Shown here in pieces: positions 10,201 to 23,800 of a stretch of 64,000 nt of DNA. Position numbers and translations under genes: made by a program. Under the pieces are notes generated by a model. The model did no database searches and was not told where the DNA came from. It was given only the letters and a program-made list of their open reading frames with translations. The stretch comes from Eopsaltria australis. Lineage: Eukaryota > Chordata > Aves > Passeriformes > Petroicidae. The DNA lies in assembly GCA_034509425.1 (NCBI GenBank), contig JAVTVJ010000489.1, positions 1 through 64,000 on the forward strand, in the 5' to 3' direction. Each line of letters begins with the position of its first letter. Position 1 is the stretch's first letter.

Positions 10201-13200
10201 CTAGATTCCATACAAAATATAATATTTTTCTAAGGCCTGTTTCAGCAGAGGCAAAAGAGATTCTGTGATGGACTGGAAGAATCAGGTTTTGCTCCAAGCT
10301 TAATTGTCTTATTATTCTTCATCTATGGAAGAAACCCATGGGAATTAACCATGTTATTCCTAGAATGACAGATTGGGATTGAAGCAGTTCTTCTACACCA
10401 CATAAAGCCTAGGGTTCCCTCTGTGCTGGATATCCTGTGACCAGAGGCCTGCTGTGAAGTCACAGGGCTCACTGCATTTCTGCCTGAGCATTCCGTGGAA
10501 GCTTTTAAGTCTTTCCCTGTTTCGGTCCCTCAGAGCCATGGGGGGTTTGGCTTTTACTATTCATGGTGCATATACGTGTCTTCTAAAGCATGATGGAAAT
10601 TGTGTGTAATTGCCTGGAAATGGATATTTCATAGTCAGCTCCAACTTGGAGTTACAGTTTAAGAGTGGATTTTAAATATTATTTTTATTGAGACCAGGCT
10701 GCTGCTGTGCATTTTAAAGTTAATGTGTTTCCTCAGCATGGAAGCCATATAATCAATTTGTACATTTGAGTGGATCTCACAAGAAGCCAAAATTGCCTGG
10801 CCAACCATTTACCCTGTGAAAGGATCATGATGCTGTTCAGCTGTTAAAATTAAAACAAACAGTAGGAACATGCTTTCAGCAGGAAATTACTGTGACACTA
10901 GAAGGGCCTATTGTCTTGGAGTGTGAGGTGGGTACGTGAAAGACTACGTTGCCTTCCACTCATTTTTTTCTTATAACATGGGAACAAACTGACCCTTGAT
11001 AACATTTAAGGTGTGGTTCTAGGAACCATGAAATCGAGAGCATTATCACTGAATAATGAGCTTGATTAATTCACTACAATGACAGGCAGGCATTTAGAAA
11101 AACTACTTTTAAATTCATTTGAAACAAGTTAGAGAATAAGAATAAAGAAGTAATCTGAGGAGCTTCTAAGGTCTTTCAGCAAAGACAGGCCTAGAAGTAC
11201 CTGCCAGGCCACCAAATGCAATTGTAGGCATCACATAATGTAAGTCCTTTCTTTGCATAAAGTATGCTTCACAATTTTGTGCTTAACCCGTCCTCTCTTT
11301 CAGACTTTTAATTCTGTATGCTCAATATCTTTGCTAGTAAGTTTGTTGTGAAAATACGACTTAAGTAGAGAACTAGTGTTTTGCTCTTAGTCTTTTTTTT
11401 TTTTATTTAATGGCCAGTAAATATCAGAATGTTTTATGCCAAAATAAAGGAATTTTTTTTCTCAGTGATGATAATCAACATTGAAACAAGTTGCTTTGAG
11501 AGACTCTGAAATTTCTGTTTTTGGGGAAACTCAAAGCTGAGGTGGACAAGGCCCTGGGTAATTTATCTGACCTTCAAATTAGAGCCAGCTTCAAATTTGG
11601 AGCTGCTCTGGTCCGTGGGTTTGACTGGGTGATGTGATCTCATATTCCAAGCTGAATTGTTACAATAATTTTAACATTAATAAATCTAGGAGATTACCAC
11701 ATGAATCCTTCTGAGGAGGGAGCATTATTTTCTTTCCAAATGCAGTTGTTTAACAGACCAACTTCAACTGAGATACGAGATGCACAAGTGTATGAAAAAC
11801 GTACAATCAAGATTTGTATTAGAAACAGGTACATAGACATTTTTGGCAAGATGCTTGTTGTAGGCTGCTTTATTGCTTTAGTTTCTTATTTTAAATAAAA
11901 TTATTGGTATGAGGTTGGTGAGAAATCTAGGAAATTCAAACTAACTTAAGTGAAAGCAGACTTTCTGAGTCTTTGTTAGTGAAACAATATAATAATAAGC
12001 ATTATGTTCCATTACATAAGCAATAACATTATTGAGTGAAAGCATGGTGATTAAGTTTGTAAAAGGACAGCAACAGCAGACAAACTGAGGCTGAGCTGCA
12101 CACTCCCAGAAGTGTTACTGGTGCCAGTTGTTATTGCTCATTTCCTGTTGCATCCAGCTGCAGATCGTATCTGAAAGGTTAACAGCTGGGAAAGGGCCAA
12201 CTGGGCAAGGTTGAGATGCAATCAAAAGAGAAGATGAAACGCAGATTTAGAATATCTAAGCATTCCATGATGATCCTGGAGTTTTACCTTAGCTATCACG
12301 GCAGTATTTTTAAAGACAGCATGCTGAGCCAAATAGCACTCACAAAATTTTAGCCTTATATATGGTGAGACTCTCTTTTTGTCAGATGGGAATATATAAT
12401 CAATCACATTTCATTAAAATTAAATTAATATTAAAGGATATTTGCTGTTAGTAAGTAGACTCTTCTTCACCAGATCTGGTGCTTATTACTAGCCCAATTA
12501 AATATTTAGCAACAGAAGAAGAAGAAATCTTAGTGTTGATTCCATAGTGGACTTTCCTGTCCCCAGCCAATGATGGATATTTCCAATGGACGTTCCTGCT
12601 GAATACAATGTCCTTTACTGTCACATGTCTTTCCCTTTCCCTTCCCCTTTCAATACTGTGTCAACATTTGGGATGAGCCCAAATCCCAGTGTGTGATCTG
12701 ACCTTCTGACATCATAGCCCAGTGAGCTACCAACCTGGCCCTGCTTCCTGCTCTAGAGAGTGAGCACAAACATCACTCTCAAGGATCATCTTCTGCCCAT
12801 CTATTATTTTTATGTCTGTTGCTACTTGTACATTTTAATGTATTATAAAAATCTTCCATGGGTTCTTCGTTGCCTTCCCAAAATATGTATGTGGATCTGT
12901 GGATCTGTATTTATGTGGGGATAAGAATTACGTCTTTTGGAACTTGTAACTTGAAATTAAGAAAAATGAGGGGAAAGAATAAAAACTGGACTGAAAAGAC
13001 AGTAATAAATATTAAATTATGTTGGTCAGGGTTAAGCAGGGCAAGCAGCATTCTGAATAAAGACTATGACTATGGTTTTTGTTTAAAATTATGTAATAAA
13101 TTATATTCAGTATATTTTATAATAAAATCTTCAATTAAACAAGAGGGCAGTTTTTCAGGTGCATTAGTGTCTTTTTTCATTTAGCAGAGACATATTTTGA

Positions 13201-16200
13201 AATGTGCAAATTGCATGCTTCTGTTTGCTGGGCCAGCTAATGAAGGGACACAATTGTTTGCCAGAGTCCCACAGAAATGGGACTGTCTTCTGATTTGTAA
13301 AGCTGCAAAACTGTGTTAGTTTAGCACAGTGGCACTAATGGAAGCAATCAAGGTCTTAGGGCATTCTAGATAAGATAGCTTCGACTTTTGCTGTTTCCTC
13401 CTGATATTTTGAAAGATACAAAAAATATAATAATCTGCATTGCTCCACCCTTGCCTTGCACAGAGGCTCAACTCAAACATGATTTTGTTTGGGAGTAAGT
13501 TCATTCCTTACAGCTGCAACAAAGGAGAAAACCAAAAAAGATTCCCTTTTAACTCCTCAGAATGGCAGTTTCAGTAAAACACCTTCAGTGGTTTCCCAGC
13601 AGAGATCAAAGGAATGAAATCCCAGCAGGCTGGGACAGTGGGGTCTATTTTTGGTAGTGAAACATTCACACAGTTCCTCTGCTTTACTGGGGATATCAGA
13701 GGAAATTGCAAATGCTGTAGAAGCTTGTTCTGATGTCACAGGCTTTTGGGTGGGTTAAAAGGACAAATACTGAGCCTTTCATTTTGGATTCCTCTCTGTT
13801 AGCTGCTGTTTATCAAGCAAAATTGTGCTTTTGTCTACCTCACCTACATTGTCCCACAAACAGCAATTACGTTTTTTCAAGTACTGGGGAAATCTGTAAT
13901 ATGGTAGACTAGATGAATAAAGAAGTTCTAATTTTTCACTTGGTTTTAAAACATACATTAAAAATAGTTATTGGATTTGTTTCAAATGCAAAATATTTAA
14001 GCTTTTCCCACCTCATTTTCCTCCCACTTTTCTATTATTAGTTACTAAAAATAAAGTTACTAAAAATAAAGCTAGCGAAAGATGCTCAGAAAGGTATAGC
14101 AGCAAGGAAGATAAATCTGATTTGGGGAGAAAATGGGCACAATGCTCCAATTGTCATTGAAAAATGAGAAAAACAGTATTTTTACTTTTGTGAAATAATT
14201 TAGCATTTTTCAACTACTATCAGCATTTTCTACTGCTGCAAAGCAGTTAATACTCTGGATAAAACAGAGGCAAAGTATGAAACCTGCAGAAGCAAATAAC
14301 TCCCCCCTCCTCTCACAGCTGCGTGGTGCAGACAGCACTTGATACTCATCCCCTCTCCCGCTGCTTAGGAGTTTTAACACTGGCTTTGCTCTGTATCTCT
14401 ACTTCCCTCTCAGCAGAGCCTTTAGAAGAATCCTGGCTCATTCCCCCTGGATTGATTCTGCCTGTGTTGAGGAGTGACTGTACAGGGCAGGACAGCCCAG
14501 GTACAGGAAAGATACATCTCTTCAAAGTATTCATGATGCTGCTTCACAAGGGAGTAAACTCTGAATGAGTTGAAACACCACAGTTTGGGAATAAAGAGGC
14601 CCTGCAGAATAGAAATAAATATATTTAGTATTATCCTAACTTTGACTTCAGTAGTTACCCAGAGAGCCAACCATGTCTTCACAGGGAATACAATCATTAT
14701 TTAATGGACTTCAGACAGCAGGTACTGATAACTTGAGGATGCTGACAAACAAAACTGCTGTGTTCTGATCCAGTGGGTGATGTTTTAAATTGGCAGCCTC
14801 GTTGTCTTACAGCATGACCTTGCATCCGCAGCCTGGTGAGTCACCTGGCAGCAGGATCACTGACTCTGGAATGTGGCAGAGGGGAAGGAAAGCAAAAATA
14901 CCTCGGCACAGAAAGGCATGCATGGGAAGTAACTGAGGGCAAAGCAGCACCTGGAAAAGGGCAGTAAATAGAGCTTAGTAGTGAGGAAAGACTGCAGGAA
15001 ACTGGGTACCCAAACACAGGAGAGCCAGGAAGGAATATCAAAGCATTTGCAAAGGGCCACAGGTACCGTGTGACAAACAAGGGCACCACCAGGCGCACAG
15101 CGCTCACTGGTCTGTGCAGGGACAACAGCAGCAATGGAGACACAGTATCTGTGTCACATCAGCATTTGGTTTCCTTTTTCCTGATACTTTCCTGATGTTT
15201 CATGTAGCTTTGGAAAAACACCGTAAAAAAAATTGAAAAAACATATCTTATTTAGCTATAAAAAAGAAGTGTTTTCCTAATTCATGCTATTCAGAGACTA
15301 AAGTACATCTCTAATACTTTTGTATATGAAAAAAATGTAGTATCTGGCCATCACTGAAGAAAACACTGAGGCAGATTCTGAGTTGGGAGTATCAGTTCCT
15401 AGGAAGGACCTCACTCAGGTTTATGTTAGAATCATTCATGGTGGTAAATTCTGGTGCAAATATTATACAGAATTTTTACCCTGCAATTTTTACTGTCTCA
15501 GTGAATCAGAAACCTCAATGCAATACCTTTAAAATCTCATTAATTCCCTCCTTACTCCAACACATATGTGCATACACAAAACACATCCCATCTGATCACA
15601 GGCATCTTTGAATATTTGTTTACTGGCTCCTTAGCTGTGAGGACTGCAAAAATGCTTGAAAACCAAGTACACACTGAGATCTGGCAGCTGGAAGTTTTAA
15701 GTCTTTCCCAAATAATGAAACTCATCAAAATTATTAACTGCCAACTTTGTTCTTAGATGTATCAATTACAGCCTGCAATTGCCTGCACTAAGATAGTGGG
15801 AGCTTTGCTTTGCTTTTCACCTACCCAGGCTTTTTTCAGTTCCTGTTCACTTCCAGTGTGACAAAAGAAGTTAATTTTTTCTATCTTCTGAATTTTTCCT
15901 GGTCAATACGTGAGCAGTTTCATAACTTGTTCACTACTAATAAAAACAGAATGGATGAAATGCCATTTTTTCTGTTAAACTTCTACTTGGTAACATCTTT
16001 TGGATTGCTAGTCGAAACTGCCTAGATAAATGTAAAATATTCTTTCTGATCCTCCCCAAATTCAAAATTAGACAGTTTCAGATAGGCCCATTCTAACACA
16101 AATTAAGAAAATGCAAAATCCCCAGCATTGTAACTGCAATTCACTGCCCTCTACTTTCTTTTGTAGAGGCAGATATTAAAGTACATTCAATTTGCATATA

Positions 16201-16782
16201 ATTAACTGTGATCTAAGATTTTTAAATTAAAAATGGTTTCTTAAAATTAAGGCCTAAACCAAATCTACTTAGGCTGTGGACATTTGATGACATAAATCTT
16301 TCAAACTGTCTGTACTTCTACGGGCTAATTTTTAAAAGAATAGCACTAGATGGATTAAAAGCTTGGAAATTTTGCTAATCCCATGTAGGGTTAGAAATCC
16401 AGATTTCAGATTCAGCAGGGCTGAATGGGATTATTCACTCAATTTGATTACTACTTTACTAAGTCCCCATAAAGATTAATTTAATGTTTGTGTGCTTCTC
16501 TTTACACCATCTTTCCTATGGGTCTAATTACTCTGTAGAAGATTGGTGATTTCAAGGAACAAGCCTTGTCCAAAATATCATTCACAGAAGTTTCTAACAG
16601 TTTGCTGTTTCTCACTGAGACTTACCAAGGTATGATATCACCAATATCTCACACAGAAGGCTTTCCACTTCCATCAATAACTTGGCTCAACAGATGGATT
16701 CTGGCATTAATGTCTTCATTTGAGGAGAAGACGGTCTCTCACCCTCTCAAATATATAAAAACATAACATTATATGTCACTAC
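7266..16782. other. Intergenic DNA, no gene recognised
   Basis: This is AT-rich, CpG-poor single-copy-looking sequence. Open frames here are short, overlap on both strands and match nothing I know. A splice-bounded 33-base segment at 11304-11336 (CTCTCTTTCAG before, GTAAGT after) is noted, but it cannot join in frame to the other candidate exons. T-rich runs occur near 11,393-11,408. No tRNA, clear transposon or CpG island was seen. Confidence 0.6.
14041..14070. repeat. Perfect 15-base tandem duplication
   Basis: The unit GTTACTAAAAATAAA is present twice in direct succession (14041-14055 and 14056-14070). It is a small slippage duplication in intergenic DNA. Confidence 0.9.
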
Positions 16783-17880
16783 GGCCTGAGAAGGTAAGGG
16801 CCCTGCCAAGCGTCTTTCGGCTGAAGCATTGCTTAGCAGCACTTGGCGCCCGGCACAGTGTTCTGGGTGAGAAGTAGAGAACAATTCGTCTCACTGTGAG
16901 AATGAAGGTACCACGGGTCACACAAGGTGAAGAGCGAAGCCGCATGGAAGCGGGCTGGTGTGCGCAGTGTACTGACAGCAAGAGGAGCGTGTCTGCCACT
17001 GCTCTGCCAGTTGAATTCATGTTGGCAGTGGTAAGGATAAAGTTCAGCGACAGCTGCATTCGCCACTACCTGTTTCTCTTCCAGCCCTTTGTGGAAACAG
17101 CTGCTCCTACCTTAAGGCTCTGAGATGCAGAGAGCACAATGGTAGATGCAGTGGAGAAGGGAAGGACAGCGTGCACAGGGTGAGCTTCATGTGGCTTACG
17201 TGGGGCAAGCAGAAGGTGCAGCCCTGCACTTTCTTTTACTTCTTTGAAGCAAGAGAGCATTCTCAGCTGACTCTGATTATGAACGAGCTTTTGCTAGACT
17301 TTTGGAGTTCGCTTCACTGAGCAAAGAAGCCCAGTTCCCTGCGGCTTCACTCTTCGCCATGTGACTTGGGCAGAACTGGTACCCAGTGACGGCATTCCGC
17401 TTTGCCGCTTTTCAGCGTCTCCGTACTGCACACATCCACAGCGTGCTGTGCACGGTTCTTCCTCAACTCGAGCTACAGCAGTACACTTTCTGCTTCGCAG
17501 TGTCCAAACTGTGCATGTAGCTCTCGGTCAGAGAGATGTGCCAGGAGAGAAGCATTTGCTGCGTTATTCTTTCAACATCTGTTGCCAACAAGGTGGGCAA
17601 CGGGAAGAGCCAATGAAAGCAGACGTTTTAGTCCTGGCTCATTTTCCTGTGCCAGACTGCCATCCAGATCTTTTGGTCTTTGCGAGGCTAGAATATGCAC
17701 GGAGCTCCTTTGTGCTGAGAAGGGTCATGCAGGAAGGACCAGGCTGTGAAGGCAGTAAAGGAAAGAGGAGTGCCTCTGTAATGTGGTGCAAGTGCGAGTT
17801 TGCACAAGTTGCAGGGGCGAGCTGCGAGTGGCCTTGTTACCCTGTCACAGGTCTCCGAACAAGCCCCAGCTGAAAAGCTT
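16783..17880. promoter_or_regulatory. CpG-rich block, possible CpG island or young insertion
   Basis: CG dinucleotides suddenly become frequent here, for example in GGCGCCCGGC, GAGCGAAGCCGCATGG, TTCCGCTTTGCCGC and GGGGCGAGCTGCGAG. They are rare in the tens of kilobases on either side. GC content is also raised. The largest open frame inside (17361-17873, 170 codons, + strand) begins at GTG, has no ATG near its start and resembles no protein I know, so I do not call it a gene. In vertebrates such a block is often an unmethylated promoter. A recent insertion, for example a retroviral or other element, is the alternative, and no terminal repeats were found to prove it. Confidence 0.45.
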
Positions 17881-20800
17881 TCCCTCTGGATTCAGATTTG
17901 ACTTTCCCTTTAGAGTCTGATTTAAATTCGGCAACATGGCAACAGCATATAAAGGTTTGGCCCTGAAGAGATTTATGCTGTGAGGACCCTATCTGTGATA
18001 AGTTAGAGGAAAAAAAGGAACTAGCGTGAAATTGTAGGGGCTTACTGGTTCTGTCAATAAAATATTGGTTCTGCTTGAAGGAGCATGGGATAATGAAGTG
18101 CAAAGAATGGGATGGAATCCTCATTATGGCTGAAATGAAATGAGAGGAAATGACTGAGTGGTCAGTAGTAATTGCAATGAGAACTTGTTTTCATTAGTTT
18201 ATCTTGATGTGCTTTCGTAAATATGTGCATTATTTACACACTAAAGACAGAATATGAGAGAAAGTGCTTCACTGAGCCAAAGGCAGAACAAGAAGTGAAA
18301 CTCGTTTTCTGGATCAGCCACTACAAAACTGTGCAAGACACTTTGACTTTCTCATGAAATAAACAGCTTATGGTCAACTCTACAATGCTCCTTTGGGTTA
18401 AACTTCAAGACCATCCAAGTTCACTCCTACAAACCTTTATTAGTCAAAACCTTGCCTCAGCAAAGAAGTCTGCTCAAGTCCACAATCAAGAGGGATTCTG
18501 GGGAAAGCAAGAGACAAAAGTTTCTCTTTGAGAAGATGGCTTTGATATTCCTGAAATCATACCTCCATCTTCCATCTTGCTTCTCAATATCAGCACGTTA
18601 CCAGCAGGAGCTTCTGCAGGGAAACCAGGCAAGTGTTCAACAGTTCTGCACCTGTTCTGAACAGTAAGAACAGAGCTTCTTGTACAGTTACTTCAATTCA
18701 CACCCTATGAAAACCCTCCATATAAGACCAACTGAAACCATATTTTTGTACACTGTCCTTGACATCATTCACATTTATCTAATATTCATTGCAATTTCAT
18801 GATGGCAGATTTGTCTAAATGTGACAGGCATAAAACACTTTAATTTTGCTGGTGTCTGAACTATCAGTATCTACAGTTTCTTGGCAGACACAAAAAGAGC
18901 TTAATTAGCTGGCCCTTGCCGGGGAGGGGGGGCGTCTGCAGCTTCCGATCAGCTTCAGATTGGTGACTGAAACAAACTCAGAGAAGAAATGCGGTTGTCT
19001 TTTGCACTTAGTTTCCATTTCCCGTCCGGATCAGCATTGCCCGTGAGGGGATGGTTTCCCTGGAACTGCAATGTGGTACTGCCCTCTAGTGCTGTGCGCC
19101 AGAGCCAGCATCGGCCATACAGCTCAAACACAGAATGCTGTTACCACATATGGAAGCATTAGATTAAAAGATTACATTTCCTATCTGCTGCTCTCTGTAT
19201 CTTAGGGTTCTGTGGAGTGACATGATGACTTTTGGTCAAGCCCTGTGATCTGTTTGCTGCTTATATGGAGTAAAGTAAGAATGCCACAATGAAAAACTCC
19301 AAAATCAGGCAAGAGGCATGAAAGAAACTATGCTAAAAAAGTGAAGACTGTTATCTTCAGAGACAACATCAGAGCAGAGGGGTTTTTCAATGAGCCAATA
19401 ATCCCCAGGCAGGGTAGGGTTGTCTTACCCTCTATTAAATAAAACCCCCAGAGCTCTCAGGTGGCTTACAGATGGTTTCCCATCAAGGTTTTCCTGAGAT
19501 CATATGGGAAAAATTTGTCAACATTCAAGACGAAGGCAATTTCTTGGTCAATATTTATTCCCTTGACTCATAATGAAAAGAATTATAATTAAAGTTTTGC
19601 TTTATAAGACCAGCTTCTGGATGCTGATAAAACACTTGGTGGGAAATGATTCTGAACCACAAAAAAAGGCTGCCAAAGGAAAAACACATTGGAACTGCAC
19701 AGACTCTGAGTACAGTTAGGTAGGATGTGACTAAAATAACTTTGGCTGTCAGCACTGAGTATCTCATGTTTATTGATGGCTGTAATTGTTACTGCTGCAG
19801 TAGGAGGAAAATTGAAATTTAAAAAAATACTCAGGCTGAAATAGTTCAAAACTTGGTAAAAAATTTATCAGAGTCCACAAGACCTTTGTTTTGAATTTTG
19901 GGGTAGTACTTCAAAATGTGTAAAGAGAACTTCAAGCATGGCTCATAACTGGCATGAACACTGCAGAGTTAAAATATCTGCAGGAGAAGACTCATGAAAA
20001 AGTCTTCTCTGCATTTCTGTCATTTAAAACCCATTAATTTTTCTCCAAATAGAGATGCTGCTCAGGAACCAGAAAGGTTAGGATAATTATTCACTCAATT
20101 TGAAAAGTATTGGGAAAACTCCCTCAGCTATAGTATTGTTTTTAAAAGTATATTCTATAGCAAGGTGATAAACTGAATGTAAGCAGTGTGAGCTTCATTC
20201 AACATCCACTGAAATCTTTAAGTGTTCTCTTTTTACTTCAGTAGTCATCTGACTAAGCCCTGAAGGTAAAATTATAAGTTTAAATTAAAATTTAAAGTTT
20301 TTTAAGGTTTCAAAGTTTTTCGGTTTTTGTTTTCAAACATGGGTCAAAGTAAAAATGAAACAAATGACATTTTATCTCATCTCTATTTTGGATCAAACAC
20401 ATGAGTTCTTATTTATGCTTTCCTTTTTACTGAAATAACTGAATAGTCACTTTGTGGTTTGTCTCACTGAGATGAAGTAGTTTGATAAATTCTGTATCAT
20501 ACCAAAACGTGATATTGTAAAATTGCTTTCTTTTATTGACGAAGGATGAAATGTCACACCAGCTGCTGCCAAATGCAGTCACTCATATTTTTCTAAGACA
20601 TTTGTGACAATCTCTTAGTATAATCAGTTTTATATAATTTAGGTAGCTGTCTTCATTTCTCTGTTTGGTGAAAGTACACCATAGGAAGTAATTTCTTTTT
20701 GTCATTTTTTCCAGTTAATTGAAGGGCGTAGCTTGCAACTAGAGTAGGAATAATACTTCAGAGTTATTTCTAGGAGAGCACAGAGGAAAGCAACACATTG

Positions 20801-23800
20801 TCATAGTTCAAAGCAAATATTTTTCTATTTTTAGGCACTTCTACCTTGCAACATGGAGGAATCTTACAATGACATCTAGCCAAGTACACTTTACCCTATA
20901 GCAAATGGAATGCTAAAAATGGTAAAATTCAAGTCAAATTTGTAACATTTGTTTCTTGAGTTTAATAAAAATACCAAACAGAAGTGCTGGTGAGATCTGC
21001 AAGAGCCCTCTGGTGTTACAAGAAGCAGAGTAAAGATCAAATCTTCATTTTCTTTTGCCTTTCATTGGGCTAGCATTTTATGACCTTTATAAAACAACAG
21101 AACCAGTGGAATGCTGTCATTTTGCACTGCTGTGTGTAAGAAGAGCCCAGAATCAATCCTGTCTTGGATTTACCATTCAGCCTGCAAGTCATCCTCACTG
21201 CTGCAATGATTGCAGGAACGAATCATTTACTTCTGTGTTATCATCATAGGATGTAGCAGTGGTGTACCTATAAATGATCTTCTTGGGCAAAGGCCTGCAA
21301 GCTTGGCTGCTCCCCCCACCCCCGCCCTTTCTGGTCCCTCTCCCATCTCTGTGTATATTCAAATCATCGTTCAGGCTCTTGTGGTACAACATTTTCCAGC
21401 ATCAGTGTCAGTTCCTTCTCCCGGCATCTGCCCCAGATGGATGACCAATAACATAGGCTGGGAATGAGCTTTTTATTGCTGGAATTCCTTGTGCAGTGCA
21501 GACCCACTCAGTCGATAACTCAAACCAGGCATACAAATCTCCTGGCTTGGCAAAGAAGTCATCTTCCCTCAGACTACCAAAGACTGAAAAGAGCATCTAA
21601 AAGCCTGGCCATTAGCTGGCTTTTTTTCTTTGCAATGTACATAAGGCCAAAGCAATAGCAAATGGAATTGTTTTCCACTGAAGAGAAACTATTTGTTTTT
21701 TCTAAGCTGCAATCAAAACAAGATTGATAGGCATTAGTACAAGAATATTGCTTTCAAGTCAAACATTTTCCTATTGTTGAAACCATGGCAATGGAATAAG
21801 AAAACTGAGTGACAGAAGTAGCAATCTTGGGAGCTGTTAATGATGGATCTGAAGCTGGTTTTGTTCTGTGTCCTTAATGAGAGGTGTGATCCAAGAAGGA
21901 AGGCTGCTGAAGCATGTGGGAAACAGCCCCCTTCACAAATCAGACTTTGTTAAAACCAACTTCTAGAAAAGATTGAGTCAGACTAATTCACAAAGTTAAG
22001 GCCATTCCATCAAGGAAATAGAAAACAAATATTCAATTCCTGAATAAGCAGCACTACTCTACTGATCCGTCAGACTTTTTCCTATGTCCTCTTTGGAAAG
22101 ACCAGCATCTTTCTTCTTCAGTGATTGATGTCATATAAACTTGACAACACAGTGGTAACTGCAGAAGCTGATCCAGAAGAAGAACATCACCAGAAATGGA
22201 TTCAGCTTGAGAAATCAATTAAGCAAGGACTTAACTACAAAAATGAAATTGCTGCTCTGAAGTGTAAAAACCAGCCAGGAAGATCATAATTGTTGATTGT
22301 AAGCTCAGTAAGTCTTACCAACCAAATATGCAAATACTGCACTATCTGAGCCTGCAAAAACCAGGGCACATTGCGACAGTAGGATGACTTTCCTTCAGAC
22401 TATATCAAAATGATGGACAGGAATGATTTGTGGCATGGGAAAGTTTGCTCTTGTCACAAGGGAAAGAGCTACTAAAAAAACAGCTTTGGGTTGTCTCAGG
22501 GGTAAAGGTTTTCCTGATTGAGATTATTTATAGAGAATTCATTTTTATGGTGGGCGTTTTATTATTTTCTTTTTCTCTTGAAAATTCCATCCGTTCCTTG
22601 TGATTCATTTCAGATGTTCCAGATGAATGAAGCATATCAAGGTGTCCTTTGTAGAAAAATTCCAGCGGCAACTCAGTAAACTCACCATCACTGTAAGTAA
22701 ATTGTAAACAATCAGAAAATTACTAACACTTGTCAAAAGCGTTGTGTCTTTTCGCTCCTAATCAGCTAAATCCTGGAATAAATGGTGTACTTTGAAGCGC
22801 ATCCTCCACATCTCAGAGTGTATGTATATGTTATATATGGTGTAATGAATTTCTCTCCAGGCAGATGAGAACTCTCGTGAGCAGTCTGCATATTTAAAAT
22901 ATTTCCTGAGCTGTATCTACCAGGAAGAACACTTTGCATGGGAAGCTGATTGCTACTTCTGCTTTATTGTACTTGAAGAACAGGCTCATTGCCATGGCTG
23001 TGCTGTACCAGGGTTAGTGCAGCACAGTGTCTGCTATACTTCAGCAGTTCTATTGTATTGGCATGATTATAATCTGAATTTCCATTCTCTGGAGCATTTA
23101 TTCTTCTAAATTTCTCATCAGTGATTCTAAGGAAAATAACACCTTTTTTTCCCATTAAAATATCCCATGTTCATGCTTTCACTGATGAAAAAGGCTCTTT
23201 TAAATCAACCTTTAAAACCATGTCCAATAATGTCTGTTTATGAAATCCTAAGCCACTTTAGGATGATGATTGTATGATTTAAAATTCAGATTAAAAAGGA
23301 AGATACAATCACATACCATTACAATTTCAGGACACATGCTTAGAGAGCTCTATTGATAAATTATTGTCTTGTCTATCTTCTAAACTCTTCTTCAGATCAT
23401 GCTGACTCTTCTCTGGACCTCTGATAGTTTCCTCCCCAGAGAAGACTGCTGGGAGTGAACTGGTGCACCATATCCCACAAAATGCTTTACATCTCCAGCC
23501 TCACATTGTCTCATGTCTATTTTATGAATACAAAGACTGCTAAGGGTTGTCAGGAGGCATAAAATCTATGGGAAAACTGTTTTCTGTGCACGGATCATAT
23601 GGATACAGCGTCTGTTACCAGTGGGAGTATGGCAGTATTCGCTTTCAGGTTGTTTCTCAGCCAAGTCTACAAACAGAGGATGAAATGATGACATACTCAG
23701 TGGTCACAGAAAAGCTGGTCAGTAGTTCTTAGAATCTGTGCTGGGTATAAAGTAGAGGTTTTTTTGGCTTTTTTACACCTAGGAATGTTGCTTCTACACA

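Noticed and set aside
11304..11336. 33-base segment between CTCTCTTTCAG and GTAAGT
   Set aside because: Strong splice signals, but its open phases cannot join the exon at 29383 without a stop. No other partner was found. It could still be a non-coding exon.
14323..14568. 81-codon frame with a signal-peptide-like start (LGVLTLALLCISTSLSAEP)
   Set aside because: It begins with GTG, is not flanked by a plausible gene structure and has an overlapping frame on the other strand. The hydrophobic stretch is probably fortuitous.
17361..17873. 170-codon open frame in the CpG-rich block
   Set aside because: It begins at GTG with no ATG near the start. Elevated GC lowers stop frequency, other frames nearby are open too, and the peptide matches no known family.
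22849..23109. 86-codon frame following a CTCTCCAG acceptor-like site
   Set aside because: No ATG, no good donor at its end, no recognised domain. Frames of this length arise by chance several times in 64 kb.
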